In this document: piece after piece, positions 48,101 through 57,676 of the stretch
Numbering within the stretch: position 1 is the stretch's first letter
How the letters are laid out: every line of letters starts with the position of its first letter
Assembly (NCBI GenBank): GCA_023807065.1
Contig: JAJJLU010003531.1
Span: 1-59,341 of the forward strand
Direction of reading: 5' to 3'
Length of the DNA: 59,341 nt
Source of the DNA: Isotricha intestinalis
Taxonomy: Eukaryota; Ciliophora; Litostomatea; Vestibuliferida; Isotrichidae
The notes under the pieces: generated by a model
What the model saw: the letters and a program-made list of their open reading frames with translations, nothing else
Told to the model about the DNA's origin: nothing
Databases searched by the model: none
Program-made: the position numbers and the translations under genes

Positions 48101-49105
48101 GTTGGAATTTTTTTAGGTCTTGGATTTTTTGCAATGTATGCTGCTATGGCTTGTGTAATTCATTATGCTTGTGATTTTATTATTGACGGTAAATTAGGTT
48201 TTACTGATGCTACTCCTACAATTTCATCTTTATTATTAATGACTGCTGGAATTGCTAATGGATTAAATGGAGTTAGTGATTATAGTAAAGCAAAAAAAGC
48301 TTTTGGTTCTGTTTTTAATATTTTAGATACTGAAAGTTTATTAAATCCATTTTTGGAAGCACAAAAAGGAAAAATCGAGCCAGATAATTTAAAAGGAAAA
48401 ATTGAGTTTAAAAATGTTTCTTTCTCATATCCAACAAAACCAGAAAATAAAATATTAAATGATATATCATTCATTATAGAACCAGGTCAATCAGTAGGTT
48501 TAGTAGGATATTCAGGATGTGGGAAGAGTACAATAATTCAATTAATAGAAAGATTCTATGATTGTACTCAAGGAGAAGTATTAATAGATGATATAAATGT
48601 GAAGGATTACAATATATATAATTTAAGAAAGAAAATAGGTTTAGTAAGTCAAGAGCCAATATTATTTAAAAGAAGTGTATATGAAAATATACTTTATGGT
48701 AAATTAACTGCCTCCAAAGATGAAGTATATAAAGCAGCTTGTAATGCTAAAATAGAAAAATTCTTTAATCACAATCAAATGGGAACTAAAGAAGATCCTG
48801 TTTCAGGAGGAGAAAAACAAAGATTAGCTATAGCTAGAGCTTTTTTAAAAGATCCTATTATATTATTACTTGATGAAGCTACTAGTGCTTTAGATAAAGA
48901 AAGTGAAGTTGCTGTTCAGAAAAGTATTGATGAATTACAAAAAGGAAGAACTAGTATTGCAGTTGCTCATAGATTGAGTACTATTGAAGAATCTGATATC
49001 ATTTTTGTTTTGGAATCTGGGAAAATTGTGGAAAGAGGGAATCATAAAGAGTTAATGGCTTTAAATGGAAAATATGCTATTTTATATAAGTATTCAGATC
49101 AATAA
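45104..49105 (+). CDS. Full-length ABCB (P-glycoprotein-type) transporter
   Basis: This 1333-residue protein has the order TMD1-NBD1-TMD2-NBD2, about six spans per TMD. NBD1: Walker A GESGCGKST (about 489-497), signature LSGGQKQR, Walker B ILILDEATSALD with the catalytic Glu, H-loop IAHRLS. NBD2: Walker A GYSGCGKST (about 1138), signature VSGGEKQR, Walker B IILLLDEATSALD, H-loop VAHRLS. All catalytic residues are present in both sites. The N-terminus (1-95) is hydrophilic with a Lys/Glu run. NBD2 is shortened just before its signature (NHNQMGTKEDPVSGGEKQR). Such transporters export lipids, peptides or drugs at the plasma or an internal membrane; the substrate cannot be told. Confidence 0.95.
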   Translation: MKYQELNENKNFQTTETPYDEIKIPEKDQKVPNLTIPSERIEDKNNVKLHLQDDQTIGNEEKEKKKEEEEDEDEKYETGAKRNLMFEQQNISPIKLYCHLSGKLEVILMIIGFIGAMGSGVAAPLMTYLFGDTFNEFTGVTEELIEFVPEETLQTLFKTFEHNIDKMVKKLLYIGTGMFFAFFISKFTWNLVGIRQMQHLKENYFATILKQEQGWFDANNAFEFATKVQAQIEQITLGVGEKFGLVLTLGSQLLVGLTFAFYTSWVLPLVMLSMTPFIIGAVIYLVTALKKTMVGSRKSFEKAGGVAEEMLYNIKTVASFANFEFEIQRFNKLIDDVHTYNSEKALKLGGSVGVILFFIFMTFFISIIYARKLIGDHVYNINKNKKFTQGDLMTVIFSTLIAVFSIGTIAPNVKIIQESAIASSDYFTLFERKPQIDLSNSTYKPPKNEVKGKIEFKNIDFIYPSDPNKRKILNNLNILIEPGKKVALVGESGCGKSTTVNLIERLYEATSGEVLIDDIDIKKYDIEYLRNLIGYVQQEPVLFNRPIRENVIFGREEYLKTLGDPEKLVQIACEESYAKEFIEKSSEKYDYIVGIKGSKLSGGQKQRVAIARAIVCEPKILILDEATSALDNKSEKEVQAALDHISQKNVTTVIIAHRLSTIKNADVIYAIRDGSVVEIGNHKSLLEKNGYYAGLVKSQLAQDELENKEDGAFDAKERKKSDIKKLSSRHLSSRHSENILFPEQQIKKAEEDEKRGVSLCRVIKFMCQDFCDCFIASLGALVTGAITPFCGWVLSKTVNALSSTNRHTVYDDGLKWAFVFLAIAFAVSISVFIKLWKLEKLGSSVTCKMRKLIIEKYLQLHIGYFDIDDNSPGGLLTKLSIDTTQLNSIILTLIGDIIQTFGNTVTGLIIGFYYDWKLTLICLCFVPFIVFSIVTAKNSIISAIKAKDNRVDIEAGAILSECVINTKTIYSFNFQKPAVDLYLSVIGGNASDNIKESIRVGIFLGLGFFAMYAAMACVIHYACDFIIDGKLGFTDATPTISSLLLMTAGIANGLNGVSDYSKAKKAFGSVFNILDTESLLNPFLEAQKGKIEPDNLKGKIEFKNVSFSYPTKPENKILNDISFIIEPGQSVGLVGYSGCGKSTIIQLIERFYDCTQGEVLIDDINVKDYNIYNLRKKIGLVSQEPILFKRSVYENILYGKLTASKDEVYKAACNAKIEKFFNHNQMGTKEDPVSGGEKQRLAIARAFLKDPIILLLDEATSALDKESEVAVQKSIDELQKGRTSIAVAHRLSTIEESDIIFVLESGKIVERGNHKELMALNGKYAILYKYSDQ

Positions 49106-49725
49106 TTTTTTTGGAAATTAAATATGTATTTTTTTTGATTTCTGGTATATTTTTCTTTTTTATTATTATATAGTATTTAAATACATCGATTTAAACTTTT
49201 ATTAATTGATTATATTTTTTATGTTAGAAAAATTTTTAAATTTTTTGGTTTTGAATATATTTAAATTTTTTATAAAAAATTATCAAACCAAAATTGAATT
49301 TTTTTATCATAAAATATCTATCAATTGGAAAAAAGTCTTTATATTATTTATTTCATATAAATATTAAACGAAAAATATATTTTATCTATATGAAATTTTT
49401 TATATTATATTAAATTTACATAAATATAATATTTAATTTTACTTTTCTTGATAATTTGGATTATTTTTCGATTGATAAATTAATTGAATTATTTGAAATA
49501 AATTATTATATTTAAGGTTGGAATTATAAAAAGATGGATTATTTTTTTAATATATATTTAATAATATCATTCTAAATTTTTCTTTTATAAAATTTTTTTA
49601 AAAATTTATGATAATTTTAAAAAATTTCAAGTTCATCCTCGAATTAAAAAAATTTATATTCTAATCATTTACCTTTATATATAAATTTTTATTTGAAAAA
49701 AAATTAATTATAAAATATTCAATTT
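49106..49725. other. Intergenic region between convergent genes, nothing recognised
   Basis: About 620 bp, very AT-rich, between the 3' ends of the ABC transporter and the phosphatase. No open frame of note, repeat or RNA gene is visible. Confidence 0.4.
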
Positions 49726-51588
49726 TTAATTTATATTTGCATATCTCCTTTGCATTTTTTTTCTAACATCAGGTAATTTTTTTCTAACATCAACATTTTT
49801 TTCTTTAACAATTTCTAATAAATCCTCAAGTAAGAAATTTAATTCATTATCATTTTCATCTCCTTCAAAATCAATAATATTTAATCCATTATCAGGTTGT
49901 AAATTATAATTTTCTTCAATATTATCAACAATAATCATTTTAGAAATATCCCTTCCTAATTTAGATAAATCTTTAATATTATAACCATTAATAACATTAG
50001 TATGTTGTCTATATAATCTATAAGAAATATTTTCACTACAATCTAAACCATCTATAACAATATTTGCATAATCTTGTGTACTTGCAGTGAAAATTACTAT
50101 TTCACAATATTCAGATAATATTTTTATAAATTTTTCTGCTCCCATTCTTACTTTAACATAAGCATTTTCTTCTTCATTATTTTCAAAATAATGAACTAAT
50201 GTTTCATCTAAATCTAAAACTAATGTATATTCTCTTTTATCATTTATATCTTTTAAAGGAAGAAATGGAGGATCTGGTTGAGGTAAAATTTCATCTTCTG
50301 ATTCTTCTAAATTTTCGCTTTTATCATTTAGTAAATTTTCTATTATATTATTTATATTATAATCTTTTTCTTCTTTCTTTTTTTCTGTTGAATATGTATT
50401 ATATTTATTCTTTTTATTTGTTTCTTTTTCATTTTCTTCCTCTGATATAAATTGAACTTTATTTATTATTAAATTATTATTTTGAATTTTATTTATTATT
50501 ACTTCATTTATTGTTGATTTTTTTGCACTGTCAAATATTAATTGCAATTGTTCTGCTATTTTTTGGTTTAAATAACCTAAATTATTTAATAAATTTAATA
50601 AGAGACTCTTTATTATTTTATTTTGACTGTGAAAATTATTTTTATATTTTTCATAATCAATTTTATCATCAACAGCATTTAAAATATTTTTACATTTTAG
50701 AAATTCATTATAATTTAACTTATCCAATTCACCTTGGTAATATTCTTCTTTTGTATTATTAACAATTAACATAAGAATAAATAAAAAATTATAATGACAA
50801 TAAGTTAAACAATTTTTAAAATCAGTTAATTCATTTTCAGTTAATCCTTTAAATTCATCTAAAAATAATATAGATAAAAAAACACACATTTCTCTTATAA
50901 CAAATTGGTTTATATCTTTATTATTTAAAAAGATATTTCCAATAGTATTTTTTTCATTTAATAAAATTGACAAATAAGTAGCAGAAAGTTTTTGTTTATA
51001 TCTAATATTACTTAAACCATTACCTTTAAAATCTTTTAACATTTCTTCATAAACTTTTTCTTCTTCTTTTAATAATTTAAAGGAAAAGTCTTTTCCAATA
51101 ATAATTTCGTTTTTTTTTTTTTCAATTTGTTCTAATTTATATTGAGGAATTTTTTCATCAATTTCTAAAATATCAGTAACACTTTGAGTAATATTATGTT
51201 TTAAAAGAGACTTAATACTATTAGAAAGTTCTAAATTCCTAAATTTAGGTTGTAAAATTGGAGTTGGATCAATTTTAAAACGTGGTTCAGCTCCTTTTAA
51301 TAATTCTCTTTTAATACTGATTGATTTTCTAACATCCAATGAATTTTTATCATCTATTTTATATTTAGTTTGAGTACATATATGACTATCATTTTCTCTT
51401 ATTTGATTTAAATGAATTAAACTGTCTCTCATTGTTGTATAGTTATCAAATTTTTCTTTATTACGATTAAATGGTTTTGTTTTATTATGATTTTTTTGAG
51501 ATGAATATTCTATAAATGATAAAACTCTTTCTTCTAATGATATTAATTTATCATTTTTAGAACTTATGTTACTATATTCTTCATTCAT
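49726..51588 (-). CDS. FCP1/NLI-interacting-factor-type (DxDxT) protein phosphatase
   Basis: This 620-residue protein has a C-terminal HAD-type phosphatase domain (about 445-600). The catalytic motif is LDLDETLVH at about 454-462; the Thr/Ser motif is VIFTASTQDYA and the late acidic motif is MIIVDNIEEN. These are the FCP1/SCP/Dullard features; such enzymes dephosphorylate Ser in the RNA polymerase II tail or lipin-type substrates. There is no BRCT domain and no clear membrane span, so it is closer to SCP-like enzymes than to FCP1 or Dullard. The N-terminal 440 residues are specific to this protein: polar at first, then helical (about 130-380). It ends with a basic DVRKK repeat. Confidence 0.85.
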   Translation of the reverse strand: MNEEYSNISSKNDKLISLEERVLSFIEYSSQKNHNKTKPFNRNKEKFDNYTTMRDSLIHLNQIRENDSHICTQTKYKIDDKNSLDVRKSISIKRELLKGAEPRFKIDPTPILQPKFRNLELSNSIKSLLKHNITQSVTDILEIDEKIPQYKLEQIEKKKNEIIIGKDFSFKLLKEEEKVYEEMLKDFKGNGLSNIRYKQKLSATYLSILLNEKNTIGNIFLNNKDINQFVIREMCVFLSILFLDEFKGLTENELTDFKNCLTYCHYNFLFILMLIVNNTKEEYYQGELDKLNYNEFLKCKNILNAVDDKIDYEKYKNNFHSQNKIIKSLLLNLLNNLGYLNQKIAEQLQLIFDSAKKSTINEVIINKIQNNNLIINKVQFISEEENEKETNKKNKYNTYSTEKKKEEKDYNINNIIENLLNDKSENLEESEDEILPQPDPPFLPLKDINDKREYTLVLDLDETLVHYFENNEEENAYVKVRMGAEKFIKILSEYCEIVIFTASTQDYANIVIDGLDCSENISYRLYRQHTNVINGYNIKDLSKLGRDISKMIIVDNIEENYNLQPDNGLNIIDFEGDENDNELNFLLEDLLEIVKEKNVDVRKKLPDVRKKMQRRYANIN

Positions 51589-52020
51589 TATTTGTTCAAA
51601 AAGAAATAAAATAAATTAAATCATAAAATATAAATATTTTTTTTCTTTAATAAAAAAGAAAAATAATTAAATATAAACCTTTTTTTATAATTATATTTAT
51701 TTTAAAATAAATAAATTGAATAACTCATAAATTATAATTTTAATTATTTAATTCTTTAATATATCTGTTTATTTAAAATTTCCTTTTTTTAAATTAATTC
51801 AATTACTTTTTTTATAAATATTTATGTTTAAAGGTTACTAGAAAATAAATAAGTGAAATCTTGAATAAAATATTTTCATATTCATCAAAAAAAAATTTTC
51901 AAAAATGCAATTAACTTCTTTCGATTATTACCTATGTTATTAAACAATGAGTTTAATCTAAATACATTATTTTATTTACATTCTTAATTAACATTTATTA
52001 TCTGTTTTTTTAATTTTATT
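51589..52020. other. Intergenic region, nothing recognised
   Basis: About 430 bp of A/T-rich sequence between two minus-strand genes; it presumably holds the promoter of the phosphatase and the 3' end of the next gene. Confidence 0.4.
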
Positions 52021-52902
52021 TTAAGGAAGCATAAAAGCTATAGATTTCTTTTTATAAATTTTAGATTCACTTTCTTTATCATCTTCATAAATTATTTTAT
52101 CTGATGTATTTTTATTTTTCTTTATGGATCCCTTTTTAAAATGTTCATTAGTTATTATATTATTTACTTCCATTGATTTTCTTAGAATTTTATTATAACT
52201 TGTTTTAAATTTACTTGGTTTGAAAATATTAATAATATCTTTATTACTCTGAGCTTTTATTTTAGGAGGAGTTTTATACTTTCCGTTATTTAATTTTTGA
52301 CTTATTTCATTGGAGTCTAAAATACTTAATCTCATTGTTTTTGAAGTTTTTAAACATTTTCTTATATCTTCACATTTTCTATAATCTTTTAAATTATTTG
52401 CTAATTCTCTTAAATAATTAAAACCTTGTTTTTCAATAATTTTTTTTTCTTGATTGAAACATAAGGTATTAATTGTTGTTGGAGTCTCTAAATTTTTAAA
52501 TTTAGCTTCTGATATTATTTTTCTTTTTCTAATTTTTTTAATATCCATATCATTTACATAACTTAATATATTAAAAATATTTGAATGAGTTATTCCTAAT
52601 CGATATAAAAATCTTGGTTTTTTATATGAATTTTTTTTTCCTGTATCTTTTGCAATTTTTTTTTTTTTTTTATCTTTTTCCTCATTATATGATGAGCCTG
52701 ATATACCTGTCATTGATTTTCCTATTTCTAATGGATTTTGTATATTCATTTCAAAATTATTATAATTATATTGAGAATCTAAAGTTGAAAGTGATATACT
52801 ATTAATCAATATTTTATTGTATTTTCGTAATTTAAATATTTCATTTGATACATTAATTAAGAGAATTGTTCTTGAAGAATTTATTTTTTCTCTATCTATC
52901 AT
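52021..52902 (-). CDS. Unknown basic, low-complexity protein
   Basis: This 293-residue protein is rich in Lys, Ser, Ile and Asn, and I recognise no domain in it. It has no signal peptide or membrane span. A Lys run (DKKKKKIAKD) lies near residue 80, and there are several TP/SP-like and SxxK sites. It is open over its full length with a normal start and TAA, and codon use is like its neighbours, so it is probably a real, fast-evolving gene. Confidence 0.6.
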   Translation of the reverse strand: MIDREKINSSRTILLINVSNEIFKLRKYNKILINSISLSTLDSQYNYNNFEMNIQNPLEIGKSMTGISGSSYNEEKDKKKKKIAKDTGKKNSYKKPRFLYRLGITHSNIFNILSYVNDMDIKKIRKRKIISEAKFKNLETPTTINTLCFNQEKKIIEKQGFNYLRELANNLKDYRKCEDIRKCLKTSKTMRLSILDSNEISQKLNNGKYKTPPKIKAQSNKDIINIFKPSKFKTSYNKILRKSMEVNNIITNEHFKKGSIKKNKNTSDKIIYEDDKESESKIYKKKSIAFMLP

Positions 52903-53044
52903 TTAAATTTTATTATTTTTTAATTATAATTTTTGTGATTTAATTAAATATGTTTTTTTTTCTTAAGAATTATTATTTTATGTATAAATAATATTTTATT
53001 TAATTGTTATTTAAAAAAAAAATATTTTTCAATTTGATTTGTTG

Positions 53045-55000
53045 TTATTGAAATTTCAGATAATCTACTTCTGCTCTTATTAAACGTAATAATTTTATAT
53101 CTTCAAAACAAATTTGTTTTTTATCCAGAATTTGATGATATGATTTATATATATCATTCATTTCTTTATCTCCAAATTTTTTAAAATTTTGGTGTTTCAT
53201 TTCAAACTCTTGATAAATTAAATTATTTTTATCATTTATATTTCCTGAGTTCATTGGAGGTCTAGATAAAAAATCTAACAGAATTAATTGATCTTTATTA
53301 AATAAACAATATTTTAATAAATCAATTTCTTGCATTTTTAGAATATAGTTTTTTATATTTAAATAAAAGTATATTTTTCTTTCTGCATTTTTAATTGCAA
53401 AATGTCTTTCTCTTTGTAAATAATTACATTTAAAAAAAATTGTTGAAAAAATATTTTCAAAATAAGTTAAAGGAAATACTCTTAAATTAGTTATTTTTTT
53501 TTTAAAAGTAACATTTAAAGAAGAAAAACTATGAGAATCGTTCAACATTTCAATGTTTTGCAATTTTTTATCAGATATCCCATAATTTGGAATATAAGAA
53601 TTTCTTTTTATAACAGGAGAAATTCTATAACTTGAACTTTTATTATAATCAGATAAATTTATTTTAAATTTTGAAGATTCTGACCTTCCTTTTTTTAAAT
53701 TCATATTAGAATTTTTTTTTGTGGCTTTTGATAAATCATTTTGACTTTTAAATTTTTCATCAGTATAATTATTTAATAAGAAAAAAACACTTTTATTTAA
53801 AGAAGAAATATTTTGTTTTTTTTCAATATTTAAATTCGGACTTTTAATAAGTTTAGTTACATTATTTCGAATTCTATCTTTATTAAATAGTGTTAAAAAA
53901 TGATCAATATTATAATATTTACTTCCTTTATATTTTAATATTTTATTAATTAATTTGTTATCAATTAACTTCCTTTCAACAGTAGTAATTAAAATTATAG
54001 ATATAGTTAAAATTTGTTCTAAAATTCCACATAAATCTGCAATAAAAGAAGATAATTTCTGATATTTCCTATTAAATTGGGTAATTTTAGGAGATGCTTT
54101 AATTAATATTTGACCAATTAAATTATCAATATTATATTCCCTTCTATCTATATATTTAAATGAATCATGTGTATAATCAAATATTGAACTTATTTCCTTT
54201 TTTGGATTTGAAAAAATTATACTTTCATCTGAAATAAATTCAATTGGGGAAATAAATACATTAATAGTTTTTTCAAAATTCAAATCAATTCCTCTATATA
54301 TGTAATTCAAATATGATGACATATATAAATTTTTATTTTGATAATCTATAGAAGTATCTTTGAAATAAATTACCATATCTAAAGGAGTATTCTTTAAATA
54401 TAATTTCAATTCTTCTAAATTATTCATTGTATAATCAGAAAGGCTTAAATTTATTCTTATGAATCTATAAAAATTATCAGTGTATAATCCTTCTAAAGTA
54501 TAATTAACATTTTTTATTTCTGGGCAAATTAAAGTTTCTAAACCTAATTCCTTAAAAACATTATTTACTTCATCATAAAAATCTTCTGTTGTGCATTTTT
54601 TTAAATTTAAATTATAATATAAAAAATCATTTTCTCCAATCCAATCGATTATTTCCATTGAATAATTAAAATAATTTTCATGCAAATATACGTAATCTTC
54701 ACCGTCAAATTGTCTTTGAATACCAAAAGCTAAATTAAATTTTGTCTCTTTTAAATTTATTCTTGGGTCTTTTTCCAAAATTTTATAAGAATAAATCAAT
54801 TCGATATTTTTTCTTCCTAGAAAATTTATTGAATAATATGAAATATATAATAATGTGAATATAATAAATAATATTGTTGAACAACCTCCTATTATTGATT
54901 TATATTCTATATCATCTTTTATTCTAAAAGTAATAAAAGTTCCAAATAAATCGCAATTTTTTATTAAATTTTTTAATTTATGAATAAATGAATCTCCCAT
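53045..55000 (-). CDS. Two-pass membrane protein of a family common in ciliates
   Basis: This 651-residue protein has a short cytosolic start with the typical DLFGTFITFRIKDDIEYKSI, then IGGCSTILFIIFTLLYISYY (span 1, about 37-59). A long lumenal/extracellular beta-rich domain follows (about 60-310), then span 2 (about 320-342, LEQILTISIILITT) and a cytosolic C-terminal half that is Lys/Ser-rich. I recall this layout and the '..GG..S......' first span as those of a large, functionally uncharacterised ciliate membrane protein family; the name of the family is not known to me. The gene is divergent from the next one, with only 102 bp between the starts. Confidence 0.7.
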   Translation of the reverse strand: MGDSFIHKLKNLIKNCDLFGTFITFRIKDDIEYKSIIGGCSTILFIIFTLLYISYYSINFLGRKNIELIYSYKILEKDPRINLKETKFNLAFGIQRQFDGEDYVYLHENYFNYSMEIIDWIGENDFLYYNLNLKKCTTEDFYDEVNNVFKELGLETLICPEIKNVNYTLEGLYTDNFYRFIRINLSLSDYTMNNLEELKLYLKNTPLDMVIYFKDTSIDYQNKNLYMSSYLNYIYRGIDLNFEKTINVFISPIEFISDESIIFSNPKKEISSIFDYTHDSFKYIDRREYNIDNLIGQILIKASPKITQFNRKYQKLSSFIADLCGILEQILTISIILITTVERKLIDNKLINKILKYKGSKYYNIDHFLTLFNKDRIRNNVTKLIKSPNLNIEKKQNISSLNKSVFFLLNNYTDEKFKSQNDLSKATKKNSNMNLKKGRSESSKFKINLSDYNKSSSYRISPVIKRNSYIPNYGISDKKLQNIEMLNDSHSFSSLNVTFKKKITNLRVFPLTYFENIFSTIFFKCNYLQRERHFAIKNAERKIYFYLNIKNYILKMQEIDLLKYCLFNKDQLILLDFLSRPPMNSGNINDKNNLIYQEFEMKHQNFKKFGDKEMNDIYKSYHQILDKKQICFEDIKLLRLIRAEVDYLKFQ

Positions 55001-55102
55001 TTATTGGTTTAGTACACAAAAAATAATTATTAAATTTATTTTCTTTTTTTTCATTGTTCGATTTTATATTTTTAATTCATTTTTTAAAAAAATTCAGTTT
55101 AA

Positions 55103-56551
55103 ATGTCAAATATTCCTAAATTTGATTCTAAAAAATTTCAAGCTGAAAATATTGAAATTGCAAATTTAAAAATTGAGTCAGAAACAAATAATAAAATAAA
55201 TGAGTTACAAAATGAAAGAAAATATATTCAAGATTTACAAAAAGGAATTGAAGAAGAAAAAATGTTAAATTTAATGAAAAAAAATGCAATTAAAAATGAG
55301 CAATTAAAAGATTATTCTAATTTTATGAAAAGGAAATATGATAAAAATTTGAGTAATTTTAAAAAAGATCTCCCAGTAAAAATAGGAACAGAAAATAAAA
55401 ATAATTTATATGAATTTAAAGAAAATAATTCAATGATTGAGAATAATGAAAATATTTACTACACTAAAGATGAAAATAATTTAAATCAAAATAAATTGAA
55501 TTCAAATGATTTTGAAATAAGGCAATATTCTACAAATAATAATGAAAATTATTATAATCAATCTCCAAATCATATTTATAATCAACCTTTAATTAATGAA
55601 AATAATTACAATTATGGAAATAGTAAATATAATTATTATTTAAATAATATTACATATAATAATAAATATGGTAAAGCATATAATATTTTAGAAAATGAAA
55701 AAAATTTTTTGAAAAATAAAAATTTTTTTAATCCATTAACTCAATCTAGTATTCTATCATATCATTTACCTGAAAATTATTTTAACCCTCAAGAAAATAA
55801 AAAAAATAATTTAGATATTTATGATGATTATATAAATAGAAACGCTACTGAAAGATTAAATAAAAAAGATTTAAGAATAGAAAAAAATCAATTTGAATAT
55901 AATATGTCAGAACATAAAAATAATTATAATAATAATAACTTAAACAATAATCATAATAAAAATATGAATATCCAAAATATTTCTTTTCAAAATAATCAAC
56001 AAGACATTGATAAAATAAAAAATTTCAATACAATTAATTATTTAATAAATGATAATAAGGATAACTTTCAATATAAACAAAATAATAATGTAGTAGAAAA
56101 CCCAAAAGAAAATGTTCCAGATTTCCTAAACTCAAGAAAAGAATATATATACAATAAATTTTATAATACAGCATCAAAAGGAAATATAATAACTGATCCT
56201 TATTCAAAAAAGGCAATGAACCAAATTTCTGAATATAAAAAAAGAATAAAAAAAGAAAGAGATTATAAGGAATTATTGGATGAACAAATAATATATACTT
56301 CTAATAATTATAGACCTTTAAGAAGATCTTATACTAATCCGAATCCATATAAAGAAATAAGAGAAAAAAATAGTCCTTTTTATGAATTACCAATTGATCC
56401 ATATAATTTAAAAAGTTATAATTATAATGTTATTTCTTCTTTACCAAATAATCCAATTACAAATCCAGTAAATTCGTATCTATTTAAAGACAAAAGAAAA
56501 CCCTATCATGGATATTTCAAAAATTTCGGTATTAATATAATTAAAAAGTAA
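55103..56551 (+). CDS. Asn-rich protein with N-terminal coiled coil, unknown
   Basis: This 482-residue protein has an N-terminal coiled coil (about 15-90) and a long Asn/Tyr-rich disordered middle. The C-terminal 120 residues are more conserved-looking (KKAMNQISEYKKRIKKERDY at about 371-390, then RPLRRSYTNPNPYKE and NPITNPVNSYLF). Short NPxTNPx motifs of this sort occur in ciliate cytoskeletal or axonemal proteins, but I cannot assign a family. It shares a 102-bp bidirectional promoter region with the membrane protein upstream. Confidence 0.65.
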   Translation: MSNIPKFDSKKFQAENIEIANLKIESETNNKINELQNERKYIQDLQKGIEEEKMLNLMKKNAIKNEQLKDYSNFMKRKYDKNLSNFKKDLPVKIGTENKNNLYEFKENNSMIENNENIYYTKDENNLNQNKLNSNDFEIRQYSTNNNENYYNQSPNHIYNQPLINENNYNYGNSKYNYYLNNITYNNKYGKAYNILENEKNFLKNKNFFNPLTQSSILSYHLPENYFNPQENKKNNLDIYDDYINRNATERLNKKDLRIEKNQFEYNMSEHKNNYNNNNLNNNHNKNMNIQNISFQNNQQDIDKIKNFNTINYLINDNKDNFQYKQNNNVVENPKENVPDFLNSRKEYIYNKFYNTASKGNIITDPYSKKAMNQISEYKKRIKKERDYKELLDEQIIYTSNNYRPLRRSYTNPNPYKEIREKNSPFYELPIDPYNLKSYNYNVISSLPNNPITNPVNSYLFKDKRKPYHGYFKNFGINIIKK

Positions 56552-56640
56552 CTTTAAAGTATTCAAAATTAAATAATTATTAATAATTTTTTTAAAATTT
56601 TACAATCACAAATTATAATTAATTAAAATTCAATTATATA

Positions 56641-57174
56641 ATGGATTGGCTTTGTAATAAAAAAATCCCAAAATCAACACCAAAAACATTAATATTAAAA
56701 CCAACTTCAAAAACATTTATAAATGGAATGTCACCATCATATGAAATAATATATTTTGAAGAATTAAAACCATATATTAATAGAAAAGAATATGATAAAG
56801 TTATGGAAAGAATAATTGAAGGAAATATAATAATGTGGCCTTGTGATTTTTGCCTTAATTTCGGTTATGTTTGTTGTTTATGTACTTTAGGATTTTCATT
56901 TTGTTTTCCTAATTATTGTATTAATGAAGCAACTAAATCTTTTCTACAAGATATAGAAATTGCTAATAATGAAACTTTTCACAAATATAATTTACATTTG
57001 TCTTTACAAAAAAAATGCTGTACTTCTTGGTTACAAATTGATATTTGTGATGAAGAAAAAACTGAAAATAGTATTTTGAAAAATAAAAATGAAAATATTG
57101 ATATTAGTGATGATATAATTAATAAGAATATTAATATTCAAAATCAAATTAATTTAATTAATAATCAAATTTAA
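56641..57174 (+). CDS. Golgin A7/ERF4-like protein (palmitoyltransferase partner)
   Basis: This 177-residue protein's core (about 35-142) follows the Golgin A7/ERF4 pattern: FEELKPYINRKEYDKVMERI, then a Cys-rich hydrophobic loop (CDFCLNFGYVCCLCTLGF), then a helix with FLQDIEIANNETFHKYNLHL and an end strand SWLQIDI. In yeast and mammals these proteins bind a DHHC palmitoyltransferase (Erf2/DHHC9) and are themselves palmitoylated; the Cys cluster here would suit that. No DHHC gene lies in this window. The C-terminal 35 residues are Asn-rich. The fold match is by pattern only, so it could be another small Cys-rich membrane-associated protein. Confidence 0.6.
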   Translation: MDWLCNKKIPKSTPKTLILKPTSKTFINGMSPSYEIIYFEELKPYINRKEYDKVMERIIEGNIIMWPCDFCLNFGYVCCLCTLGFSFCFPNYCINEATKSFLQDIEIANNETFHKYNLHLSLQKKCCTSWLQIDICDEEKTENSILKNKNENIDISDDIINKNINIQNQINLINNQI

Positions 57175-57676
57175 ACAATAATAATAAAGGTCTTTAATGA
57201 AATTGATAATTGTAATATATATTAAAATATTTATTATAATTGAATTAATATTTATTTTTTTGTAAATTTAATTTTTAATTTATTTGTCTTTGAAATTTAG
57301 ATAAATTATCTGAAACAAATAATTTATTATAATTTCATTGTCTTTATTTTTGATAAAAAAAGAAGAAATTTCTCGTCCGTAATCATTTTTTAAAAGGTAA
57401 AATATATTTAAATTGAAATTTTCATAAAATTCTGGCTATTAAAATGATAATTTATTCATAAAATTATGTTCATAATGATATTGTAAAAAATCAAAGAAAT
57501 AAAAGTATAAAAATAAATTAATAAATCTCCTGAATGAAAAAATTTTTTCAAAGCTTCAATTATTTTCAAAATCTCTCAAATAAAATTTATAATATTATTA
57601 ATTTTTTAGATGTATCTTCAATAAAGAAAAAGAATAGAAATTCCAAAATATAATTTCATAGAAGAAAATAAATAAA
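57175..57676. other. Intergenic region, nothing recognised
   Basis: About 500 bp of AT-rich sequence. Its last part may contain the damaged 5' end of the Pumilio relic, but no frame is convincing. Confidence 0.35.
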
